Shown: positions 46,224 to 55,616 of the stretch, one piece after another
How positions within the stretch are numbered: the stretch's first letter is position 1
How the letters are laid out: each line of letters opens with the position of its first letter
DNA from: Blumeriella jaapii
Lineage: Eukaryota > Ascomycota > Leotiomycetes > Helotiales > Drepanopezizaceae
NCBI GenBank assembly: GCA_009599575.1
Contig: VWND01000069.1
Span: 620,001 to 684,000, forward strand
DNA length: 64,000 nucleotides
Direction of reading: 5' to 3'
Position numbers and translations under genes: made by a program
The notes under the pieces: generated by a model
What the model was told of the DNA's origin: nothing
The model's input: only the letters and a program-made list of their open reading frames with translations
The model's database searches: none

Positions 46224-47950
46224 TTAAAAATTTTGTAATTATATCGTAATTTCGAATAAAACGTCGGTAAAAGTTACAAAAACCAAAAAAGCTTTATATA
46301 TTTTTTATAATAATAAAAAACTTTTAATAAGCGACCACGAAGATTTTTTTTGAATTTATTTTTAAGTTTTTAGTCGAAATAATAAAACTTAAATAACGGA
46401 TCCGAATAACGTTAAATTTAAACTTTCGAATATCGGCCTGTAATTTAGCGTCAGCGAGCTTTTAAAGTATTTTGCGAACGTATATAGCGTGTTTTAAAAA
46501 GTCGGACGAATAAATAAAAATGTTATTTAAATATATAATATAAAAATCGTTTAAATAATCGAAAAAAACGTCGTTTATATAGCGTTGATAAGTTGCGGAT
46601 TTATTAATAAAACTAAAAAATAGCATTTTGCATTTATAAGCGCCGTAACGCGTACGAAACGTCGTTAATTTTTTATTAGCGGAGTTTATTCGAATTTTAT
46701 AAAAAGTTTAACGAATATCGAATTTCGTAAAAATTCGTATTTTCGAAAAACGAGCAAAGGTTTTATCGATAAAAAAAAGAAAATAGCGATTTTTACGAAT
46801 AATATTATTAAAAGCTCGATAATCGATACAAAAACGCAGTAAACCGTCGGGTTTTTTGGCGAAAAGCATTAGAGCAGCGAAAAAAACGGTGGAAAATTCG
46901 ATAAAATTTTTATTAAGATTATTTTGCAAATAGGTTTTGACAATTTCGAGCTTTGGAATCGATATTTTGTATAAAAAAGTGTATTTTAGCTTTTTTTTAT
47001 TTATAATAAGCTCGATTTTATAGTCGTAGAGCCGGTGAAAAGCTAGCTTGTTATTGGCGGCCTTAGAAAACACGTGTTCGAGGTTTTTATATTCCGGAAG
47101 AAAAAATTCGAGAAAAAGTTTATTCGAAATTAGCTTTACTAAGCTGGTTGAAAAAGTCGAAATCGATATTTCGTTCGTTTTAAAACGTTCGAAAAAACTA
47201 TGAGATTGGGTTTTAAAAAAAGTGTTATACGTAAAATCGTTTAGTATTTTATCGATTTTATACAAAAAGATTAAAAACATTTTAACTGTTTTTTTTCTGG
47301 AAATTAGCTTAAAAGCGTGCGTAATAATTTGGCAAATAAAAATTAGATAAGTAATAAGTTAAGAAACTCGTTTTCGAACTGGTCGTTTAAAAGATTCAGA
47401 AGGTGGCTTGTTTAAACTATCGATTATATTAAGCTGAAAAGCTATCGCGGCGAAGATTTTTTTTCGGTTTTTGATATAATTGTTTTTCGTAGAACGAAAA
47501 AGTTGTTTTGACGAAGAAAAAAAAAAAAAAAAAAAGAAATAATAGAAAAAGGATCGGCAGCCTAGGAAAATGATATAATTTTTTGTATTATTCTATTGGC
47601 GTCGCCATTAAAATTAGCACCGCGAATGAAATTCGACCTTTTCGCGCTTCGCATAGCGTCGTAAATCTGCCATAATTAATCAAGGTTTTTGTTACGTTTT
47701 ACAGCGTCGTTTTGATGGCGAAATTAAATTTTTCGAAAGTGTAAATAAAAGATTTTAATACAACGAGCGTAAAAGGCTATAAAAAGGTAAAATTTCGGCC
47801 AATAAAGCTTGCGTTTATTACAGTTTAATAAAATTTAATATTCGGCTAACCAAGCTTTTTTTAAAATTATATTATAATTTCCGAAGTTAGTAATTAAAAA
47901 AAAAATAAACGATTATATTCGATTATTAATAATAAAATTAAAAAGCGTAA
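46224..47950 (-). pseudogene. Gypsy-B2 pol, 5' half (protease-RT)
   Basis: Minus strand. The open piece 47280-46708 (190 codons) covers the pre-RT region and RT fingers/palm: LPEYKNLEHVFSKAANNKLA, LLFRKP-type FAKKPDGLLRFCIDYRAFN, and FTKFDIR. The catalytic YLDD reads YLNN at 46522-46533. The frame runs to 46224 (GFCNFYRRFIRNYDIITKFL) and continues at 16290. Protease must lie above 47280, but I could not fix its active site. One hairpin-type repeat lies at 47595-47628. Confidence 0.83.
47595..47628 (+). repeat. Hairpin repeat, site 9 (in Gypsy-B2)
   Basis: Left arm ATTGGCGTCGC and right arm GCACCGCGAAT, in an unrelated element, which shows that the repeat is not only a Gypsy-C feature. Confidence 0.72.
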
Positions 47951-49837
47951 AATATATAATTAAATAGCTACGAGTTTTATTATATTTTTTTACAGAAAAA
48001 AAAGCCGGGAGAAATTGAATCAAAAGTTTTAAAAAAAAAAAAAAGAATTTAATCAGCGCCGAATCGATCAACGTATAACCGTTCGCTTTAAAATCGGCGA
48101 ACGCTTTTATTTTATACGAAAAACTATTTTTAATAAATATAACGGGAATTGTTAATAAATCGTTATTAAAAAGCTTTCGAACGTTAAAATAACGTATATC
48201 GCGTAATACGCCTAAAAAAAAGGCTTTACTTAGGCCTGGGCGTTTTTTCGACTGGCGGAAAAGTTTTTAATTTTCTCGTATGCGTTTTGAAAATCGTTTG
48301 AAAAAGGGTTTTCGTTTACTATTATTATCAAAAAGCGAATCTTCGGCCGGCTCGATCTCGTTTATATTTACCAGCTTGAAAGGGCCTTTAGATGGAACCG
48401 AGGGTCGGCCCGTAAAAAATCGTGCAAATTAGCTTCGAACTTTCTGATATGAAATAAAAAACGAGCGCTGTCGTTGGTCCGATCGAAAAGGAAGAACGCC
48501 AGGGGGGGCGTTCTGGCGTGGAGAAAAAGAAAAAACAGAGGGCTAAAAAGCTTGTGAAGCATTTGGACGACTTTCGTACGTACGATTTGATTCGTAATAC
48601 GTTTTGATTAAAAATCTATTATTTTAATAAATAATAGATTTGATTGAAAAGCGATTCGCGTATAAAATTCGTTCAGCCAACTGATTTTGTTTTTTTTGTC
48701 GAACGGCGGTAAACCAATTTTTAAAGGTCGTTGTACGCGTTTATTTTAAATACAGCTTTTTTCGTAAACGTTTTGGTATTTTATCGCGGAAAGCGTTCCG
48801 AAGTTGTTTATCGGTCCGTATTTAAGCGTTCGCTGCGAAAATGGAAAATCGCAGGTAAAATCGCTAAAAGTCGTCGTGCGTATTTATTACAAGTATTTTA
48901 AATTCGTTTTCGGCTTTTTAAACGTCGGAAAAGTCGGCCAGAAAATCGGCGACCTTTTTAATTAATTTTTCGGAAAAAATAAAGTCGGAACGGTTTAAAA
49001 TACGCGGGGTCAGGAATTTTTTTGCTACGCTTTCGGTCTGATCGAATATATAATTTTTGCGAAATCGATCGCTAGCGAAATAATCGTAGTAAAATTCGAA
49101 ATTATCGAAAACTTTAGTTTTTTAATAGCGTGCTTTATAATTTTTATTATTATTTAATTTAAATTTAAAGTTCGGAACGCGCTTTATGCGAGCTAATCGA
49201 AAATTAGCAGATAAATAGAAATTATAGCGTTTAAAAAGCGCGCTAAGATTTTGGCCGTTATAAAAAGATTTAAAAAGAATTCGCGAAAAGCGTAGAAGTT
49301 GGTTTGCAGCGTTTGTTAGTTAAAATAAAACGTTGCGAACAAAAGGAGCAGCAGGTTCGCGACTGGCAGAAGCACGTTCGATAGATTTTATTAAACGTTT
49401 TAATTAAAAGGTTTGTCGCAATCGTATAATCTTCAAAAGTTGTCGTTTACGCTTTTGCGCTTTTTCAGTTGATTTTACAAAAGTTTCAACTAAACGCTTT
49501 TAGCGCTAGGCTGTAAAAAAAAAGTGGCAGGCGAAATGGTTGGCGCTCTGCCCTTTTTTTTATTTTTTTTTCCTCGAGGAAAAAACTGTTTTTCAGAAAA
49601 AAAAGCTTTTGAAGGAGGCTACTTCTTCGCTGATTAAAAAGAAAAAGGAAGTTGTGATATAATAGCAGAAACTAAAAAGCTTTGTTAAAAAAGAAATCGT
49701 TGAATAAAAGCCATTTTTCGCGAAGTACGAAAATAAGCCTTTTTACGACCGGTCGATCACTTTGGTGTAACTCGTAAGAAATTCGAGAAGAAAAATAGTT
49801 TACGCCGTCGCTAGCGTAAAAAAAAAGTTATTAATAA
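47951..49837 (-). pseudogene. Gypsy-B2 gag and leader (broken)
   Basis: By position this is the gag and leader region of B2, between pol and its 5' LTR. An open piece of 64 codons (48368-48562) and a short GC-richer patch at about 48340-48560 survive, but no capsid or zinc-knuckle motif could be read with confidence. The assignment is by order within the element. Confidence 0.5.
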
Positions 49838-50107
49838 TATAACGATCTAATCAGTCGAAAAATTAAAAGATTAATCAACTGGTCGCCGTATTTATATAAT
49901 ATAAGAAAACGAATTTTTGATTTTGTAACAAAGATATTCACTTAAAATCAACAATTACAAAAAGCAGAAATTGCTAAGAGGAAAAAGCCTTATATACATA
50001 AATAGTTTCCACAGTTGATAGAAAAACCCACCAAAAGACCAGGGAGCTTGCAGCTATACGTAGTTGCTGGAGTAACACGCGAGGTGGCAAAAAAGTGAAT
50101 CGTCACA
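49838..50107 (-). repeat. 5' LTR of Gypsy-B2 (270 bp)
   Basis: Begins TATAACGATC (RIP-type change of TGTAACGATC) and ends TCGTCACA, followed by the target duplication GTTTT. It has only one copy of the 28-bp segment that is duplicated in the other LTR. Confidence 0.92.
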
Positions 50108-51540
50108 GTTTTCGCGTTTTTTTTTTCGGCCCGCGTTGTTAAAAACCGGATTATTATTATTTAAAAAAATAAAAGCTTTAGTAATAAAAATAACCGCGAT
50201 CGAATAAGCCGCTTTTTCTAATCGCCGGACAGCTTTCAATTTTTTTTTTAATTAATCGTATTATTTTATTATTTACGCGGCGAAAAAAAACCGCAAAATA
50301 GCGTAAATAATCCGCAACGTATAATTTATAGCAATTCGCGTATTATAAAGCTGCTTTGTAATTAAAGCCAATCGGATTATCGTAGTTTTATATTCGATTA
50401 CTATAATAATTGCAACGAGCGTATCGAATACAAGCTAATAGATTGCAAAAGCTTTGGCATTTAAAATCGTAGCGAAATATGGCCGGTTTTTTATTAATAA
50501 GCTTGGCCTGGGCGCTAGCGCCGAAAAAAATAAAGCTTTTAATTAGCTATAAAAAAAAAATAATCCAAGTTTGCTTATTTATAATTAAATTCGCTTCGTA
50601 TCGGAAAAAGCGCGTATTAATCGGCTTAATTTTAATTTAAATAAAAACTTCGTTTTTTATATGTTTTAAATAATAAAAAACGTCGCCGAATAGCTTCGAA
50701 ACCGTGGCTAAAACGTTTTTTGTACCGCGTAATTATATTATTTTTCCGAAATGCGTATAGCAATAGCCCCGAGTATTTTACGGAAAACTTCGACGCTTTT
50801 TTAAATAATAAAAAAGTCTTTAATTTTCAAATCGATTAAATAAAAAACCTAGTTTGTTTTCGTAAGCGTTAGGTTTTTAATCGCGTTTTTCGTTAGGCCC
50901 GATATAAATTTCGCGATTTTTTATTTAAAAACGAAAGTATTAAACCTGTTTAGCAAAATGCTTTTCGCCGACGTAATTAAAAAACGATAATTTTATCGAA
51001 CTTTTGCTAACTGATTTTCGATAAACGAATTTAAAAAAACGCGTAAAATTCCGCTAATAAACGAACGCGTTTATTATTATAGCTTTTTAGCGATAATCGA
51101 TTTTAATTTTTCGAAGTTTGTTAAAATTTTTAAAATTTTCCGTAAAATTCGGTCTGCTTAAATAATTAATTTAACAAAAAAAAAAAAAAAATCGATACTG
51201 TTTAACGAAGCGGCGAAAAAAGTAATAAAAACGCGGGTTTGCAAAAAGAAAATAAAGCCTTTTGCAAGTTTTTCGGCGTATTATCGCGCTTCGGGCTTTT
51301 TTTGCTAATTTACGACGCTATCGGCAGCGGTCGCGAATTATACTTATATTTTGCGGCGTATTTAAAATTATCGGTTTGCTTCGTCGAACTAACTAATAAT
51401 AGCCGACGTTGCAATAATAAATATTCGCGCTTCGTATTTTAAAACGAAAAAAAAAAAGCGAATGCTAAAAATATTCGCTTGCTTTTTTCTTTTAAAATGC
51501 AAATTTAATTAAAACGGTAAGATTGCGTTTATAAAACGAA
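50108..51540 (-). pseudogene. LINE ORF1, 5' part (broken)
   Basis: Continuation of the LINE on the right of Gypsy-B2, starting with the target duplication GTTTT. The open piece ending at 50108 (minus strand) joins in frame with 13725 when B2 is removed. By position it is ORF1 (RNA-binding protein) of the LINE. RIP stops are frequent, and no zinc knuckle could be fixed. Confidence 0.5.
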
Positions 51541-51765
51541 TATATAATTCGTCGTAATTATAATCGTGATCGTGGTCGTCGGACGACCGAAAAAAAATAG
51601 AAAAAATTATTTCGCGAGCTGCACGACGAACGCGACGAGCTTTCGAGCTGATTTTTCGAAATTCGGAAAAAAACGAGTTTCCCGAATCGAATGCAATGAA
51701 TTTATTGATTATTGCGAACAAAAAGTAGAATCCGTGTATATTGTGAAGAATGTTAAATGGGGTGG
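51541..51765 (-). other. LINE 5' end / edge of the AT-rich block
   Basis: Transitional composition. A minus-strand open frame (about 51509-51760) encodes Asp/His/Tyr repeats (DDHDHDYNYDE) and an Arg/Ala-rich stretch. It may be the N-terminal part of LINE ORF1 or a remnant of something else. The frame extends artificially into the low-complexity block beyond. Confidence 0.35.
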
Positions 51766-51769
51766 ATAT

Positions 51770-52180
51770 AAGTGAATGGGTGAGAGGGTGAGTTAGGGGG
51801 TTAGGGGGGGGGAGGGGGATTGGGATGGATTGGAGTGGATTGGGAGACGTGAGGTGAAGTGAAGTGAAGTGAAGTGGTGAAGTGGTGAAGTGGGGAGAGG
51901 GAGAGGGAGAGGGAGGAAAGCAAACAAAACAACGAGTCACATTCACAACGCGCAAACACAATACAACACCATACAATACAACACCATACCACGCAACACA
52001 ACCCAACACAATACCACGCAATCTAACACAACCCATTAAAACCCAACACCATACAACTCAACACAACACAATACAACCCAACACAACACAATACAACCCA
52101 ATACAACCCACTACAACCCAATACAACCCAACCTATTACCACACCACACCACACCACACCGCACCACAGCGCACTCTCAC
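51770..52180. repeat. Strand-asymmetric low-complexity block at the AT/GC border
   Basis: The plus strand is G-rich and nearly free of C from about 51760 to 51920 (runs ttagggggttagggggggg, repeats of gaagt and gggaga). It switches to A/C-rich with almost no G from about 51940 to 52170 (acaacacaatac-type units). The G-runs at about 51793-51825 could form a G-quadruplex. The block lies directly before the gene starting at 52228. Confidence 0.85.
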
Positions 52181-52227
52181 AGCAACGCGGACATCCCAGC
52201 CGCAGCCGCAGCCGCAGAGCAAGCTCC

Positions 52228-53640
52228 ATGACGGCGAGATCGACCGCGGCGCACATCAAGCGGGCGCACTCCGAGCTCGGTCTTGACCCTCTCGAGACAT
52301 TTGTGGATGGTACCACTGCAGCCGGGGCTGCGCCTGGCTGGGCTCGTTTGGAGGGGGTGTGGGCTTTGGTTTGTAAGGAGGGTTTCTTTATGTTTTTTTT
52401 TGTTTCCTTGTTTTATTGTTTTTGAAAATGAAGTTTGGTGGGTTGGTGGTGGTGGTGGTGTTTTTGATTGTTTTTTTGGTGGATGTTGGTGTTGTTTTGT
52501 TGATATTGTTTTATTGTTATTGTTCGGCTCTTCGGCTTCAACTTCAACTTCAACTCAACTCAACTCAACTCAACTCAACTCAACTCAACTCAACTCAACT
52601 CAACTCAACTCAACTCAACTCAACTCAACTCAACTCAACTCAACTCAACTCAACTCAACTCAACTTCTCCCTTCTATCCCCCCTCCTCTCTCTCTTTATC
52701 TCAACAGATTTTGATAGAAGGAGAAAGAAAAGCTAACCCACTACAGTCCTCCACAACATCGCCGCCGTCTTCATTGCCTACACGCTGACGCGCACCTGCA
52801 AGGCCATCGTCGCCTGGGTCGGCTACGAAAAGATCTTGCGCTGTCCGAGCGGTATCCTGGGGAGCCGGTGTCTGTTTATGGCTCTGAACTTGGCGCTGAT
52901 GTGGGTTTGGGTGGGGGAGATTGTTGTGAGTTATCTTTTGCGTCTTTTTTTGGTGTGGCTATGTCTTTTCTCTTCTGATGGTGGCTGGCCTTGCTTCTTA
53001 TGGTGGGGGGAGATATAAGATACCAGCTATAAGATGCAGAGTAGGAGAGGGAGAAGATGGATTGGGAATGGGAAAAGAGAAGGGAAAACGCAACGGCTGA
53101 CGAAATCATTAGGACGAAGCACGCTCCAAGAAACAAGAGCGCCTCACCCGTGTCAAAGAGGAAGTCGCCTGGTGGAATAACGAGGTTGCGCGGCTGGAGC
53201 GCTTGCTTGGTGGTATCAGGGTACGTCCCGCCACATGTACTGCATTCCAAGGCTTCCTTCCTTTCGCGCCTTTCCCTCCCCCTCGTTCATCACGTACAGT
53301 AACTGGCTGAAGTTCGAGGCCGGCAGTTGAGACTGGAGCTGACACAAGCGAGCTGCAGGACATGGAAGCCGAGACGCAACTCCTCTCCGAGACGCCCGCG
53401 CGCGACCGTCATCTGCCAAAGACCAGACACGATACGGCTACGGCTGCCGCTGATGAGCACCAGGGCCGCGACGAGACACTGAGTACTGGTATGCGCGATG
53501 CGCGAGAGAGCAGCGATACCAGCGTGGATGGCGCGTCCAAAGACGAGGACGAGCATGCGAGCCGGAGCGAAACTGATGAAGAGGGCTCTAGCCCAAGTGC
53601 GAGCGCTGTTTCTTCCGGGGTTGGCGCGTCGATGCGTTAG
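52228..53640 (+). CDS. Small two-TM, coiled-coil protein, unknown function
   Basis: Four-exon model: 52228-52372, 52747-52925, 53113-53220 and 53359-53640 (237 aa). Donors GTAAGG, GTGAGT, GTACGT and acceptors CTACAG, ATTAG, CTGCAG all join in phase. An alternative first donor at 52310 (GTACCA) keeps the phase and shortens the protein to 216 aa. Exon 1 gives a polar N-terminus; exon 2 encodes two likely membrane segments (NIAAVFIAYTLTRTCKAIVAWV and FMALNLALMWVW); exon 3 a charged helix (EARSKKQERLTRVKEEV.., coiled-coil-like); exon 4 an acidic, Ser/Thr-rich tail that looks disordered. Intron 1 is long (374 nt) and contains a CAACT microsatellite. I do not recognise the family. The last acceptor is the weakest part of the model. 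Confidence 0.65.
52551..52665 (+). repeat. (CAACT)23 pentanucleotide microsatellite
   Basis: Twenty-three perfect units inside intron 1 of the gene at 52228. A CTTCAA-type imperfect lead-in precedes it at about 52534-52550. The pure repeat suggests a length-polymorphic site. Confidence 0.97.
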
Positions 53641-54480
53641 CGATAGCGAAACAGTGTATGCGATAGGGAGAGGCAAATTGGTTGGCGGGACGTGTCTGAG
53701 GGCGATCACTGCGTTTGTATAGGTACCGACTCGGACTGGTTTGCCTTTTGGGCCGGACGAGGGGTCGGGCGATTTCGTGCGTTGCAGGTGGAAGGAAAGG
53801 AAAAAGCAGAGGCACGTGTCTAGCTAGAGATGCGATACCGTTTGCAAAACCCTGGTTGAATATCCCCTTGATGCTGAATACCTAGGTCGTCGTGGTCTGA
53901 GTGCGTGGATTTGCTGCCTTTCCTTTCTACGACAGATAGATAGATACCTACCTTACTGGTCATGGGCAAGGCACGCTAGGAATAAGCGAGTCTTGGCAGT
54001 GAGATGTAAACAAAACACGCACCTTGATAACACATCCCCAGCGCGAATTATCAAGGAACCAAGGCCAAACGGATCATGATCCATACGGAGTGAAGTTTGG
54101 GAGAGGTGGAAGAGTAGATTCTGTTAAATTTTATTGCGCCTGCCTAGAAAAAACGCGTGTACCGGAGTGGAGGGGGGGCGGGGGGTGGTAAGGTAAGAGG
54201 AATGGGTGTGTTGTACGTTGTCTTCCGACCGCATTGCCTTTTCAAGCACCTGACTGTAATATTACAGCTATCGAGCAGAGAATCAAGTATGAGATCCGAG
54301 TGCTTATTGTTTCGTTTCCTGGTAGTAGTTTAGTTACGCAGCTTGATATCGAGGTAGAATCCACGCTTTGAAGCATTGCAACGCACCTCAGAATAGAGTC
54401 TTTTTGGCATTTCTGCTTTGTGTGAAAATGCCTTTGGTTTTTTTGGTTTAGAAGAATTGGTTTTTCTGATTGATAAACAT
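53641..54480. other. Intergenic region
   Basis: No convincing gene. It holds G-rich runs (ggagggggggcggggggtgg at about 54161-54186) and small open frames without coding character. Confidence 0.6.
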
Positions 54481-54520
54481 AACGGGCCATAACGGGTTAT
54501 AACGGGTTATAATCGGTCAT
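54481..54520. repeat. 4 x 10-bp tandem repeat
   Basis: Units aacgggccat, aacgggttat, aacgggttat and aatcggtcat. It lies just downstream of the minus-strand ORF 54546-55031. Confidence 0.85.
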
Positions 54521-54545
54521 GAGTCTAACCAGATCCGAAACAGTT

Positions 54546-55031
54546 TTAAGAGACGCTGAATCCCTCCCTGTCAGGAGGAAAGTATAGACTTATGCAAAGA
54601 TTTATTTGCACGTAAAAAAGAGCGATAAGCTCAGCTTTAGAAACGTTTGGAAAGAGGTAACATTTGTGTTTCCCTTTCAAGCTGCAAGTCCGCCAAAACG
54701 GCATTTTATTTCCCGTCTTCTCAGCGACCAAATCAACGTAGCGTGTCTTTGCCACCATTGGTAAAATCTTGGTGATGTCAAAAACATACTGATACTCGAC
54801 TGCGTTGTTCCCGACTGACAGTACACAATGCTCCGTGTACCCTTGGTGTTTTGGGGAATGGCTAGAAAAGGAGCCGAGAACAAAGGATTCTCGATCTATC
54901 GAGAAAAGCATTCGGGTTGGAGCGATAACCGCGAGCAGGCACTGTTCATTTGTTGTATACTCGCTGTTTAATTGTTTCAATTTGAAAATGCATCTGTAAC
55001 CATTTTGATTCAGTGCATTTGCATATGACAA
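54546..55031 (-). CDS. Hypothetical protein, 161 aa (tentative)
   Basis: Single open frame on the minus strand with balanced amino-acid composition and no low complexity, which sets it apart from the chance ORFs around it. It has no signal peptide or clear membrane segment and no motif that I recognise. The context is intergenic, between 53640 and 55617, with AT-rich sequence upstream (55035-55560). It may be an orphan gene, one exon of a larger gene, or a chance ORF. Confidence 0.35.
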   Translation of the reverse strand: MSYANALNQNGYRCIFKLKQLNSEYTTNEQCLLAVIAPTRMLFSIDRESFVLGSFSSHSPKHQGYTEHCVLSVGNNAVEYQYVFDITKILPMVAKTRYVDLVAEKTGNKMPFWRTCSLKGKHKCYLFPNVSKAELIALFYVQINLCISLYFPPDREGFSVS

Positions 55032-55616
55032 TCAAAATTGAAGAATTAAAAATTTTGATAATTTTTGGGGGGTAGAAGGTGGGGATTTGTACTTCACTGG
55101 GGTACAATAGGTTTTTTTGTGTATCATTTGATTCAGGATAAAGCCTTGTATCCTCGCGACTCTTTGTTTTCCTTTGTCAAGCTGTCATTTTAACTGGGAG
55201 TTTCCGCTTTTGCTATTACAGCCCGTGGGAATTGGCTTAGATCCGTTTTTTGCCTATCAATAAGTAACTGCACCTGTAATGTATTCAAACTTACAATATA
55301 TAAATCGAATAATTTTAATCAAGACTTAATCAGAAGCTAGTTTGAGATAGTGTACATAAGAAAAAATTCGGAAAACTATTGCGAACTGGTTAAGACAATT
55401 CAGCAGCGGATCCTGCATGCCATTTCCTCAGCTTGCTGTTCTGATTATCCAAGACAATAGACACGATGCTAAACAAAGGGAATACTAAGCCCCTTATATA
55501 GAGCAGGAAAATACTCTCAAGTTACCAGGTGTTAGCTTATGCTTTTTATCGCTTAAGCACAATCACAGACAGACGAAATACCATAACACTTTGAAAAAGT
55601 CCAGAGCGATCCGAAC
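55032..55616. other. Intergenic region / promoter side of 55617 gene
   Basis: Moderately AT-rich. No ORF on the plus strand. A TATA-like element lies at 55495-55500. Confidence 0.6.
55495..55500 (+). promoter_or_regulatory. TATA-like box for the 55617 gene
   Basis: CTTATATAG, about 120 bp before the ATG at 55617; a plausible core promoter, not proven. Confidence 0.4.

Larger units (their letters stand above)
13731..50107 (-). mobile_element. Gypsy-B2 LTR retrotransposon, split by the Gypsy-C array
   Basis: These are the outer limits of a minus-strand Ty3/Gypsy element whose own sequence is 13731-16290 and 46224-50107 (about 6.4 kb). LTRs at both ends share the start TGTAACGATCTAATCAG and a perfect target duplication GTTTT (13726-13730 and 50108-50112). 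It is inserted in the ORF1 region of the LINE. Pol is broken between RT and RNase H by the plus-strand Gypsy-C array (16291-46223). Fusing the two halves with one TTAA restores the frame FLIHLTKANVFYNF. The integrase end has the chromodomain-bearing form common in Dothideomycete Gypsy elements. Confidence 0.92.

Noticed and set aside
27262..47628. CRISPR-like array from the nine hairpin repeats
   Set aside because: Spacing is irregular (63 bp to several kb), sites repeat between element copies, and the context is a fungal retrotransposon.
51793..51812. Telomere-like TTAGGG units
   Set aside because: Only two imperfect units with variable G-run length inside a G-rich simple sequence; not a telomere array.
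51509..52036. Minus-strand ORF of 175 codons and plus-strand ORF 51882-52286 in the low-complexity block
   Set aside because: Translations of G-rich and CA-rich simple sequence; no protein character.
52283..52736. ORFs through the CAACT repeat encoding QLNST-type repeats
   Set aside because: The repeat is placed in an intron by phase-consistent splice sites; the repeats are open in several frames by chance.
53290..53709. Minus-strand ORF of 139 codons
   Set aside because: Antisense of the last exon of the gene at 52228; the codon pattern and splice phase support the plus strand.
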